Assembly: GCA_902472795.1 (NCBI GenBank) | Contig: CABROZ010000004.1 | Location: 1-42,402, forward strand | From: an uncultured Bacteroides sp. | GTDB taxonomy: Bacteria > Bacteroidota > Bacteroidia > Bacteroidales > Bacteroidaceae | Direction: 5' to 3' | DNA: 42,402 bases | Part shown: one piece after another, positions 8,328 to 16,126 of the stretch | Layout: the number at the start of each line of letters is the position of its first letter | Numbering within the stretch: the stretch's first letter is position 1 | The notes under the pieces: model-generated | The model's database searches: none | Told to the model about the DNA's origin: nothing | Seen by the model: only the letters and a program-made list of their open reading frames with translations | Position numbers and translations under genes: made by a program

Positions 8328-8410
8328 AACAGTTACGGGTTACATGCATCGAAGGTGGAGTGCAGAAGATTACTGAAACTCCTGCCCGATGCCTGTAACC
8401 CGTAACTGTT
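8328..8410. terminator. Long hairpin between convergent genes, possible bidirectional terminator
   Basis: Arms at 8328-8351 and 8387-8410 (24 nt each) match with a single mismatch; the loop contains a further imperfect pairing (GGTGGAGT / ACTCCTGCC). The right arm ends exactly one base before the trpB stop codon. Flanks are AT-rich but there is no classical T-run, so it may act as a bidirectional terminator or be a repeated palindromic element. Confidence 0.55.
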
Positions 8411-9778
8411 TTAGGCCAAGTTTCCTATTTCATCCAGGTTTTTCTGGATATCCTTGTCGGTGAGTTCGTAGTTGATGAGGTCGCCGGCCAGATATTTGTC
8501 GTACGAGGCCATGTCGATAAGTCCGTGTCCGGAGAGGTTGAACAGGATTACCTTTTCTTCGCCTGTTTCCTTGCACTTGTTGGCTTCGCGGATGGTGGCG
8601 GCAATGGCGTGGCACGACTCGGGAGCCGGGATGATGCCTTCGACCTGTGCAAACAATACGCCGGCATCGAAGGATTCCAGTTGCTGGATGTCCACAGCTT
8701 CCATCAGTCCGTCTTTCAGCAGTTGCGATACGATGACGCCGGCACCGTGGTAGCGCAAACCGCCTGCATGTATGTTGGCCGGGGCGAAGTTGTGTCCCAG
8801 TGTGAACATGGGCAGCAGCGGGGTGTAACCGGCTTCGTCGCCAAAGTCGTATTGGAACTTGCCTCGTGTCAGTTTGGGGCAGGAGGCCGGTTCGGCAGCG
8901 ATGAAACGGGTCTTTTTCCCTTCGAGGATGTTGTGACGCATGAAGGGGAAGGCGATGCCTCCGAAGTTGGAGCCTCCGCCGAAGCAGGCGATCACCATGT
9001 CGGGATATTCGCCGGCCATGGCCATCTGCTTTTCGGCTTCCTGGCCGATGACAGTCTGGTGCAGCGTGACGTGGCTCAGCACGGAGCCAAGCGTATATTT
9101 ACAGTGGGGAGTGGTGCGGGCCAGTTCGATGGCTTCGGAAATGGCTGTTCCTAATGAGCCCTGATAGTTGGGATTGGCGGTCAGGATGTCTTTTCCGGCG
9201 CGGGTGGACATGGAGGGAGAAGCAGTGACCTGTGCACCGAACGTGTGCATGATGCTGCGGCGGTAGGGCTTCTGCTCATAACTGATCTTCACCTGATAAA
9301 CAGCGGCTTCGAGCCCGAACAGGCGGGCGGCATAGGCCAGCGAGGCGCCCCATTGTCCGGCACCGGTTTCGGTGGTGACGTTGGTTACGCCTTCCTTTTT
9401 GCAGTAGTAGGCTTGCGGAATGGCCGAGTTCAGCTTGTGCGAACCCATGGGGCTGACACTTTCGTTCTTGAAGTAGATGTGGGCCGGAGTATCGAGGGCC
9501 TTCTCTAATCCGTAGGCGCGTACCAGCGGTGTGCAGCGGTAGTATTTGTACATGTCGCGCACTTCTTCAGGGATTTCGATCCAGGCATCGGTCTGGTTCA
9601 GTTCCTGCCGGCAAAGCTCTTCGGCAAAGATGGGATACATGTCTTCGGGCTTCAGCGGTTGCTTGGTAGCAGGGTTCAGCGGAGGCATCGGTTTGTTCAC
9701 CATGTCGGCCTGTATGTTGTACCAGTAGTGGGGAATTTCTTCTTCGGGGAGGATAAATCTTTTTGTTTTGTTGCTCAT
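8411..9778 (-). CDS. trpB: Tryptophan synthase beta chain, TrpB2 type
   Basis: This 455-residue PLP enzyme makes tryptophan from indole and serine. It is longer than classical TrpB (about 400 residues) and has the TrpB2 features: the PLP lysine in SPMGSHKLNSA (Lys115), the catalytic Glu in TETGAGQWG (Glu137) and the PLP phosphate loop CFGGGSNFGG (about 265-274). TrpB2 enzymes are typically not bound to TrpA and may salvage free indole. Here the gene stands alone with no trpA or other trp gene nearby, consistent with a salvage role. A minus-strand -7 box TACATTTG lies at 9808-9815. The start MSNKTKRFILPEEE is the only suitable one. Confidence 0.92.
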   Translation of the reverse strand: MSNKTKRFILPEEEIPHYWYNIQADMVNKPMPPLNPATKQPLKPEDMYPIFAEELCRQELNQTDAWIEIPEEVRDMYKYYRCTPLVRAYGLEKALDTPAHIYFKNESVSPMGSHKLNSAIPQAYYCKKEGVTNVTTETGAGQWGASLAYAARLFGLEAAVYQVKISYEQKPYRRSIMHTFGAQVTASPSMSTRAGKDILTANPNYQGSLGTAISEAIELARTTPHCKYTLGSVLSHVTLHQTVIGQEAEKQMAMAGEYPDMVIACFGGGSNFGGIAFPFMRHNILEGKKTRFIAAEPASCPKLTRGKFQYDFGDEAGYTPLLPMFTLGHNFAPANIHAGGLRYHGAGVIVSQLLKDGLMEAVDIQQLESFDAGVLFAQVEGIIPAPESCHAIAATIREANKCKETGEEKVILFNLSGHGLIDMASYDKYLAGDLINYELTDKDIQKNLDEIGNLA

Positions 9779-9853
9779 AGTGGTTAAAATCTTTAATAAT
9801 TATTGCCCAAATGTAGCTATAATTTTTAGAATGCTATCTTTTTTTCTTGTTTT

Positions 9854-9885
9854 TTTGCCCATATAGGTTTATTTGTATATGTTTG
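9854..9885 (+). promoter_or_regulatory. Promoter of the trkH gene
   Basis: TTTG at 9854-9857 and TATGTTTG at 9878-9885 with a 20-nt spacer match the Bacteroides -33/-7 consensus exactly, 26 nt before the ATG. Confidence 0.7.
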
Positions 9886-9910
9886 CCACGTTTCTTTAAC
9901 TGGCATCAAG

Positions 9911-11740
9911 ATGAAGATCTATCATAAGTATCTGCTCTATCAGAATAAGTGGATTCATCCGTATGTGCGGATTGTGCTGAACATTGTCACCACTCTTTCT
10001 TACCTGGCTTCGATATTATTGATTATCGGGGTGGTGTACGAGCATGGATTTACGATTACTGCCGAAGAGTCACATCAGATTGGCCGCCTGTATCAGGGTG
10101 TTTGGGTGATGTTTCTGATTGATGTGACCTTGCACATTCTGCTTCAGTATAAGGATACGCGGCGCACGTTCAGCAAACTGACGTGGGTGCTGACAGGCCT
10201 GCTGTATCTGACGCTGGTACCCGTCATTTTCCACCGCCCCGAAGTGGAAGGAGCCATCCTTGATTTCTGGAACTTTGTTCACGGGCAGGGCTATCGGTTG
10301 GTATTGCTGCTGTTGCTTTCTTTGCTGAGGCTGTCCAACGGAATGGTGCGGCTGCTGGGCAGGCGGACAAACCCTTCGCTGATATTGGCTGTCAGTTTCC
10401 TGATTATCATCCTGGTAGGTACGGGTTTGCTGATGTTGCCCCGCTGTACGGTGAATGGCATTTCGTGGGTCGATTCGTTGTTCATATCCACCAGCGCAGT
10501 ATGCGTCACGGGGCTGACGTCGGTCGATGTGGCCTCGACGTTTACGCCGGCCGGCTTTGTGATCATCATCATCCTTATTCAGATTGGCGGCTTGGGAGTG
10601 ATGACGCTGACGAGTTTCTTTGCGATGTTCTTCATGGGCAACACGTCGCTCTACAATCAGTTGGTAGTGCGCGACATGGTGAGTTCCGACTCGCTGAATT
10701 CGTTGCTGACGACGTTGCTCTATATTCTGGGCTTTACGTTGGTGATAGAGGGGGTGGGGATGCTTGCCATCTGGAGCGACATTCACGGCACGCTGGGTAT
10801 GAGCCTGAAGGAGGAACTGGCCTTTTCGGCTTTTCATTCCATTTCGGCTTTCTGCAATGCAGGCTTTTCGACGTTACCCGGCAATTTGGGTAACCCGGTG
10901 CTGATGTCTGGCCACAATCCGTTGTATCTCTACATTTCTTTCCTTATTATATTGGGAGGTATCGGTTTTCCTATTCTGGTTAATTTCAAGGATATCTTGT
11001 TGCACTACGTGCGTCGCTTCTGGCATTTTGTCCGTACACGGGAGTGGGATGCGAGGCGTTTTTATCATTTGTACAACCTGAATACGAAGATTGTGCTCAT
11101 CCTCACTCTGCTGCTGTTGGTGGTGGGTACGGTGGCCATTGCGGTGCTGGAGTGGAACGGTGCCTTTGCCGAAATGCCGGTGGGCGACAAGCTGACGCAT
11201 GCTTTCTTCAATGCCGTGTGTCCGCGTACGGCGGGTTTTGTCAGTGTGGACCTGACTGCGTTGGGTGTACAGTCACTACTTATTTACATGTTGCTGATGT
11301 GGGTGGGCGGTGGCTCGCAATCGACGGCAGGCGGTATCAAGGTGAATGCCTTTGCGGTGGTGGTGCTGAATTTAGTGGCGGTACTGCGGGGGACGGAACG
11401 GGTGGAAGTGTTCGGTCGTGAGCTGTCGTCCGATTCTATCCGTCGGTCGAACGCTACGGTGGTGTTGTCGTTCACTGTTCTGTTCCTTTTCGTTTTCGTT
11501 ATAAGCCTGATTGAGCCGGAGCATTCGCTGATGGCGATTGCCTTCGAGTGTGTATCGGCCCTGAGTACGGTAGGTTCCAGCCTGAATCTGACACCTTTGT
11601 TGCACGACAGCAGCAAACTGCTCATTGTGGTGCTGATGTTTGTGGGGCGTGTCGGTCTGATAACACTGATGCTGGGCATCGTGAAGCAGAAAAAGAATAC
11701 GAAATACCGTTTCCCAAACGGTCAGATTATCATCAACTGA
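9911..11740 (+). CDS. TrkH/KtrB family potassium uptake protein with N-terminal membrane extension
   Basis: A 609-residue inner-membrane K+ channel-like transporter. The four pore loops of the family are visible: SAVCVTGLTS (about 195-204), SAFCNAGFST, CPRTAGFVSVD and ALSTVGSSLN, each with the selectivity-filter Gly. Classical TrkH is about 480 residues; the excess is at the N terminus, where about 150 residues contain some four additional hydrophobic segments (about 20-41, 60-80, 90-108, 125-142), the last rich in Arg (LLRLSNGMVRLLGRR). No trkA/ktrA-type RCK gene is adjacent, so the regulatory partner must be elsewhere or absent. It has its own consensus promoter. A weak hairpin CCTCTC/GAGAGG (11741-11766) lies directly after the stop. 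Confidence 0.88.
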   Translation: MKIYHKYLLYQNKWIHPYVRIVLNIVTTLSYLASILLIIGVVYEHGFTITAEESHQIGRLYQGVWVMFLIDVTLHILLQYKDTRRTFSKLTWVLTGLLYLTLVPVIFHRPEVEGAILDFWNFVHGQGYRLVLLLLLSLLRLSNGMVRLLGRRTNPSLILAVSFLIIILVGTGLLMLPRCTVNGISWVDSLFISTSAVCVTGLTSVDVASTFTPAGFVIIIILIQIGGLGVMTLTSFFAMFFMGNTSLYNQLVVRDMVSSDSLNSLLTTLLYILGFTLVIEGVGMLAIWSDIHGTLGMSLKEELAFSAFHSISAFCNAGFSTLPGNLGNPVLMSGHNPLYLYISFLIILGGIGFPILVNFKDILLHYVRRFWHFVRTREWDARRFYHLYNLNTKIVLILTLLLLVVGTVAIAVLEWNGAFAEMPVGDKLTHAFFNAVCPRTAGFVSVDLTALGVQSLLIYMLLMWVGGGSQSTAGGIKVNAFAVVVLNLVAVLRGTERVEVFGRELSSDSIRRSNATVVLSFTVLFLFVFVISLIEPEHSLMAIAFECVSALSTVGSSLNLTPLLHDSSKLLIVVLMFVGRVGLITLMLGIVKQKKNTKYRFPNGQIIIN

Positions 11741-11782
11741 CCTCTCCGAATGCCTTGTTAGAGAGGGGGTTGTTCCACACTT

Positions 11783-11870
11783 GTGTGGCTCGCGAGCCGT
11801 GCAAGTGTTGCTCGTGAGCCGTGCAAGTGTCTCTCGCGAGCCGTACAAGTGTCTCTCCCGAGCCATGCAA
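11783..11870. repeat. Tandem array A: four 22-bp units
   Basis: Four adjacent 22-bp units (11783-11804, 11805-11826, 11827-11848, 11849-11870), each close to GTGTNNCTCGCGAGCCGTGCAA. The unit core GGCTCGCGAGCC is a 12-bp perfect palindrome in the first copy. The array lies between the 3' ends of trkH and the sialidase gene. A related unit occurs in inverse orientation at the window end. Confidence 0.9.
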
Positions 11871-11894
11871 GTGCCGTTTGGGGAGCTTGTGAGG

Positions 11895-11937
11895 CAGGCG
11901 GATGAAACTCTTTGGGAAGGGTGGTTTCATTCGCCTG
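11895..11937 (-). terminator. Hairpin after the sialidase gene
   Basis: CAGGCGGATGAAAC (11895-11908) pairs with GTTTCATTCGCCTG (11924-11937), one mismatch, loop of 15 nt. It lies just downstream of the sialidase stop on the minus strand. No T-run, so termination is only probable. Confidence 0.5.
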
Positions 11938-11946
11938 TCAGTCTGT

Positions 11947-13596
11947 TTATTCCTTGATGATTTCTTTCAGTTTGATGGCTTGGAACAGCATGTGGGCGGT
12001 GCTGCTTTCGTAGAAGATGCCCACTGTTTCATGGTCGATCATGGTAAGGCAGGAGTAACCCCAGCCGTTGCCTTCGTCCAACAGAACCTGATGTTGGGGC
12101 AGCCAGGTCAGCCCGCCGTCAAGACTGGCTTTCAGGGTGATCATGTTGCGGTTCTTGGTGCTGTTGGGGTTCGAGAAGAGCAGCAGGTCACGATTCAGCA
12201 CGTTTTCGGCAGCGGGCACATGGATGAGGCTGGCCATGCAGACCGGTTCGATCAGTGCCTTGCGCGATGACGGATGTTCCTGCCACGTGCGTCCCATGTC
12301 GCGGGTCGTGGCTACGGCACGACTTCCGCCGCGGTTGTCGCGCATGTTCAGCATCAGTACGCCGGGTTCTACTTCTGCCACCTGTGCTTCGGTGGTGTTG
12401 CTGCGTGCCGGTTGGCTGATGTGCCATGTCTGGCCATGGTCTTCGCTGTAGATGATGCAGGCACAGGGGATGCGGTCGGCACCGATGTACTGGCCGGCAA
12501 AGACTAACGTACCATTTTCCATGGAGATGCCCCGTCCGGGTCCCTGAAGCAGGAAGAACCATTCGGGATCTTTCACTTGCGAAGTAATGTTGATGGGTGC
12601 CGACCAGGTTTTCCCGTCATCGTCGCTGCGGGTCAGCACGAGTTGGGCGGTTTCGTTCAGCTCGTTTCCCTGTCCCGAGTTGCCCCAGGCACGCAGATTG
12701 CCCATGCCGTGTGTCCAGGCGGCCATAATCCAGATGGTACCCGTCTGGCGGTCCACCAGGATAGCTGGGTCGCCTACACCATTTTGGGCTTTCGGCAGGT
12801 TGCCGTATTCGCCGAAGCTCATGGGGATGCGCATTTTCTCCCACGTCTGTCCGCCGTCTGTGCTGCGGCTGAGGCCGATGTCGATGTGTTCCTGCAGATC
12901 GACACTGTTGTTGTAGCGTATATCATAAACACCAAGCAGCGTACCCTTGTTGCTGGTGGCGATGCCCGGAATGCGGTAGGCGGCAGCACCGTCGTCACCG
13001 GCATGGCGCACGCCAATGCCTGTGAAGTGTTGCTGTGGCGCAGGCAGTGCATATTGCAGGGGAGCTGTGCCCGAGTCGGTCCTGACTTTGATGATGGATG
13101 CTGATATGCGCGAGGTCAGCGAAGCGTCAGGCTTCAGTTGAAGACTGATCCAAAAGTAGTTGACACCCGGATACAACGGCTGTCCGGCCTTCAGGGTAAC
13201 GGTTCTGCGTGGTGAGGCAACCGTATCCTTCAGTACCGAATACGACGGGTTGGCCTTGAGGGTATAAGGCGGATTGTTGCGCGACAGGTAGGAGGTAGGA
13301 GCATAGAACGTTTTACCTTTGCGTTGCACGCCGTCCGTACCGGCGTAGTACAGTTTCAGGGCTGCTATTTCATTCAGGTTGACTTTAGGGCCGAAGGTTA
13401 CGGTGATGTCCTCCAATACCTTGCTGTGACGGGCATCGATACGCAGGTAGAACAGTTCGTTGTCTGCCCGGTCGATGAGGAGAGGAATGCGGGTTTCGCG
13501 GATGCGTACGGTGTCGGCTTCCGATGCTTGCAGGCGAGGGGTGCAGAGCAGGATGAGCAGGAGTGCCAGATAGCGGCAGGTAAAGAAAATCTTCAT
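11947..13596 (-). CDS. Secreted exo-alpha-sialidase (BNR/GH33)
   Basis: This 549-residue protein cleaves terminal sialic acid from glycans. It has a signal peptide cleaved near LQAS (residues 21-25), an N-terminal carbohydrate-binding-like domain (about 30-185) and a six-bladed propeller. Visible GH33 hallmarks are YRIPGI (Arg208 of the arginine triad), DLQEHIDIGLSRS following it, and five Asp boxes of the SxDxGxTW type (STDGGQTW, SDDDGKTW, SEDHGQTW, TRDMGRTW, SLDGGLTW). No lipobox is present, so it is probably periplasmic or released. It is not in a nan or SusC/D cluster; the closest gene is the divergent nnr. A -7 box TATCTTTG on the minus strand lies at 13620-13627. The symbol nanH is likely but left blank because of the lone context. 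Confidence 0.9.
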   Translation of the reverse strand: MKIFFTCRYLALLLILLCTPRLQASEADTVRIRETRIPLLIDRADNELFYLRIDARHSKVLEDITVTFGPKVNLNEIAALKLYYAGTDGVQRKGKTFYAPTSYLSRNNPPYTLKANPSYSVLKDTVASPRRTVTLKAGQPLYPGVNYFWISLQLKPDASLTSRISASIIKVRTDSGTAPLQYALPAPQQHFTGIGVRHAGDDGAAAYRIPGIATSNKGTLLGVYDIRYNNSVDLQEHIDIGLSRSTDGGQTWEKMRIPMSFGEYGNLPKAQNGVGDPAILVDRQTGTIWIMAAWTHGMGNLRAWGNSGQGNELNETAQLVLTRSDDDGKTWSAPINITSQVKDPEWFFLLQGPGRGISMENGTLVFAGQYIGADRIPCACIIYSEDHGQTWHISQPARSNTTEAQVAEVEPGVLMLNMRDNRGGSRAVATTRDMGRTWQEHPSSRKALIEPVCMASLIHVPAAENVLNRDLLLFSNPNSTKNRNMITLKASLDGGLTWLPQHQVLLDEGNGWGYSCLTMIDHETVGIFYESSTAHMLFQAIKLKEIIKE

Positions 13597-13619
13597 GATA
13601 GATTCATTTAGGGTTTGGA

Positions 13620-13627
13620 CAAAGATA
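13620..13627 (-). promoter_or_regulatory. -7 box of the sialidase gene
   Basis: Reading on the minus strand the sequence is TATCTTTG (TAnnTTTG), 23 nt before the sialidase ATG. Together with the plus-strand box at 13649-13656 it forms a divergent promoter pair whose elements interleave. Confidence 0.5.
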
Positions 13628-13648
13628 GCAAATTTTGAATTAAACGTT

Positions 13649-13656
13649 TATCTTTG
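13649..13656 (+). promoter_or_regulatory. -7 box of nnr
   Basis: TATCTTTG on the plus strand, 19 nt before the nnr ATG at 13676. It supports the short start for nnr, since the longer reading frame from 13595 would include the promoter. Confidence 0.5.
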
Positions 13657-13675
13657 TTGCAAAATAGCAAACGAT

Positions 13676-15190
13676 ATGAAGATTTTTCCTACAACAAGCA
13701 TCAAGCAACTGGATGCATATACGATAGAAAGTGAACCGATAGCCTCCATTGATCTGATGGAACGGGCTGCCCATGCGTTGGCGAAGGCCATTTCGGAACG
13801 TTGGGACGACGTCAGCACTCCCCTTGTAGTGTTCGCCGGACCGGGCAACAACGGTGGCGACGCGTTGGCGGTAGCCCGTCTGCTGGCCGGGCAGGGATAT
13901 GAACTCGAAGTCTATCTGTTCAATACCAAAGGACAGCTTTCGCCCGACTGCGAAGCAAACAAGGAACGGTTGGCCGGATTGGGCGGCATCGTGTTTCATG
14001 AGATTACTTCCCAGTTTGTGCCTCCCCAGCTGACGGAGGATCATGTGGTGATTGACGGACTGTTTGGCAGCGGACTGAACAAACCGTTGAGCGGCGGATT
14101 TGCGGCTGTGGTGAAGTACATCAATGCTTCGCCGGCACGAGTAGTGGCCATTGATATTCCTTCGGGCCTGATGGGCGAAGACAATTCAGGGAACATTGCT
14201 TCCTGTATTGTTCGTGCCGACGTGACGTTGACATTGCAACTGCCCAAGCTGGCTTTCCTGTTTGCCGAGAATGCTCCGTATGTAGGCGAGTGGGAAATGC
14301 TTGACATCGGGCTGAGTGAAGAAGCCATTGACGAGATGGATACCGATTTTTACCTGACGGAACCGGACGACGTGAACTGGCGTCTGAAGACGCGCGATAA
14401 GTTTGCACATAAGGGGAACTTCGGCCGTGCCTTGCTGATAGCAGGATCGCAGGGGATGGCCGGTGCGTCTGTGTTGGCGGCTAAAGCTTGCCTGCGTTCG
14501 GGGGTAGGATTGCTGACAGTACATGTGCCTTTTTGCAACAACTTCATCGTACAGACTTCCGTACCCGAAGCCATGACGGAGATAGACTTCAGCGAGACGT
14601 GTTTCTCCGGAGCAGTGGATACCGACGATTTTCAGGCTGTGGGCATCGGTCCGGGTTTGGGAAAGTCACCCGAAACGGAGAATGCGGTGCTTGAGCAGGT
14701 AGAGTCGTGCCAGGTGCCGATGGTGGTCGATGCCGATGCTTTGAATCTGTTGGGCGAACATCGCAGTTATTTAGGACAATTGCCCAAAGGAAGTATCCTG
14801 ACTCCGCATCCCAAGGAACTGGAACGCCTGGTAGGCAAATGCCAGAACTCGTACGAGCGACTGATGAAGGCGCGCGAACTGGCGCGGTCGGCCGATGTGC
14901 ACATTGTGCTGAAGGGAGCCTATTCGGCCGTTATATCTCCATCGGGCCGATGCTGGTTCAATACAACCGGAAATCCGGGCATGGCCACAGGAGGCAGTGG
15001 CGATGTGCTGACCGGAGTCTTGTTAGCCATGCTTGCACAAGGTTACGATGCGGAAACCGCCGCCCGTCTGGGTGTCTATGTACATGGCCTGGCTGGCGAC
15101 ATTGCTGCCCGCAAACAGGGTGAAACAGCGATGACAGCCGGCGACATTGTGGCTTCGTTGCCAATGGCGTGGAGGATGCTGGAGGGCTGA
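13676..15190 (+). CDS. nnr: Bifunctional NAD(P)HX epimerase / ADP-dependent NAD(P)HX dehydratase
   Basis: This 504-residue cytoplasmic enzyme repairs hydrated NADH and NADPH. The N-terminal YjeF_N epimerase domain (about 1-210) carries GPGNNGGDALAVAR (from residue 55) and GLFGSGLNKPL; the C-terminal ribokinase-like dehydratase domain (about 225-500) carries GNFGRALLIAGSQGMAGA, DADALNLL, LTPHPKELERL and GSGDVLTGVL, which contains the conserved Asp. The ATG at 13676 is used because the in-frame extension back to 13595 covers the -7 box and lacks family similarity. The domain fusion is standard in bacteria. It is followed by a MITE-like element rather than a simple terminator. Confidence 0.93.
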   Translation: MKIFPTTSIKQLDAYTIESEPIASIDLMERAAHALAKAISERWDDVSTPLVVFAGPGNNGGDALAVARLLAGQGYELEVYLFNTKGQLSPDCEANKERLAGLGGIVFHEITSQFVPPQLTEDHVVIDGLFGSGLNKPLSGGFAAVVKYINASPARVVAIDIPSGLMGEDNSGNIASCIVRADVTLTLQLPKLAFLFAENAPYVGEWEMLDIGLSEEAIDEMDTDFYLTEPDDVNWRLKTRDKFAHKGNFGRALLIAGSQGMAGASVLAAKACLRSGVGLLTVHVPFCNNFIVQTSVPEAMTEIDFSETCFSGAVDTDDFQAVGIGPGLGKSPETENAVLEQVESCQVPMVVDADALNLLGEHRSYLGQLPKGSILTPHPKELERLVGKCQNSYERLMKARELARSADVHIVLKGAYSAVISPSGRCWFNTTGNPGMATGGSGDVLTGVLLAMLAQGYDAETAARLGVYVHGLAGDIAARKQGETAMTAGDIVASLPMAWRMLEG

Positions 15191-15197
15191 TGTTGGA

Positions 15198-15345
15198 GGG
15201 TGTGTCGTAATTAAAAGAGGCTGACTTCTTGTTAGCTTTTAGGCACGGATTATGCGGAATATACGGAGACAGAAATAGAATAATCCGTGAATTTCCGTGT
15301 AATTCGTGCCTAAAGGAAAGCAATTCCTTATTTTGACACATCCCC
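15198..15345. mobile_element. MITE-like element with long imperfect terminal inverted repeats
   Basis: The ends are GGGTGTGTC (15198-15206) and GACACATCCCC (15335-15345). Inside, TTTAGGCACGGATTA (15238-15252) pairs with TAATTCGTGCCTAAA (15300-15314), one mismatch, flanked by GCTTT/AAAGC matches, giving about 55 nt of interrupted inverted repeat at each end. The centre contains a second CGGATTATxCGGA / ATAATCCG pairing. It has no coding capacity and fills the space between two convergent genes. I infer a MITE or dispersed palindromic repeat; it may also terminate both genes. Confidence 0.5.
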
Positions 15346-15349
15346 ATTT

Positions 15350-16126
15350 TTAGAACAGTTTATCAATGGTTTTGATGTTCAGATCCTTGAGCTCTTTCAC
15401 TGCACGGTCGTAGTATTTGCTCTCTTCCAAGTATTTGTTCACGTGGGCATCAACACCGATGATGGCAGTACATCCTTCGGCTGCTGCAATGTGCCAGAAC
15501 TTGGGGTGAGGGAACGATTCGGTGCCGTGTGTTTCGTTGTACGAGGCATAGCTGATGTTGTACTCCAGCGGTATGTTCAGTCGGGCGGCGGCGCGACAGA
15601 TGTGTCGGCTGATGGTGGTGCAGTGATGATCCCACTCGGGATAGGACAGCATGAAGAGGTCGGGATGGGCCAGACAGCAGAATATTCCGCTCTCCATGCC
15701 TTCGATGGCGCTTTCTTCGTACAGGTCGAGCATGTCATGGCTGTCGGTATGGCGTCCGAAGTAGGGAAATTTTTCGTCAGTGTGATAAAAGTGATTGCCG
15801 AATAGCAGGTAATCCAACTTGTATTCCTTGGCCTGTTCTTTCAGCCAGGGCATGTATTCGGGGAAATATTCGCATTCCAATCCGATCTTGATGTCTATCT
15901 GGTCGCGGTATTTTTCGCGCAGGGCACGCAGACTTTCTACGTATCCGGGAAGTTCATCGGGCAGCATGCGGATGTTTGATACATAATCGGTGTGATACTT
16001 CCAAGGAGTGTGGTCGGAAAAGCCGAGCACTTGAAACCCGCCTTTGATGGCACTCAATACAAAATCTTCGTCACTTCCTGTGGCGTGCTGGCAGCGGGTG
16101 GTGTGGGTGTGATAATTTGTTTTCAT
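15350..16126 (-). CDS. PHP-domain histidinol-phosphatase-like hydrolase
   Basis: A 258-residue cytoplasmic metal-dependent phosphoesterase of the PHP superfamily, resembling HisJ/HisK-type histidinol phosphatases. The N-terminal metal motif is NYHTHTTRCQHA (His6, His8), followed by GFSDHTPW (about 36-43), GLECEYFPEY and LLFGNHFYH; CLAHPDLF and IIGVDAHVN supply later ligands. Its ATG overlaps the TGA of the cyclo-ligase gene (ATGA), so it ends a six-gene transcription unit. No other his gene is present, so the physiological substrate is uncertain; PHP proteins also act on other phosphates. Confidence 0.82.
   Translation of the reverse strand: MKTNYHTHTTRCQHATGSDEDFVLSAIKGGFQVLGFSDHTPWKYHTDYVSNIRMLPDELPGYVESLRALREKYRDQIDIKIGLECEYFPEYMPWLKEQAKEYKLDYLLFGNHFYHTDEKFPYFGRHTDSHDMLDLYEESAIEGMESGIFCCLAHPDLFMLSYPEWDHHCTTISRHICRAAARLNIPLEYNISYASYNETHGTESFPHPKFWHIAAAEGCTAIIGVDAHVNKYLEESKYYDRAVKELKDLNIKTIDKLF

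Noticed and set aside
11783..11870. CRISPR array
   Set aside because: Units are contiguous with no unique spacers and there are no cas genes; the same applies to the arrays at 21588, 35765 and 42331.
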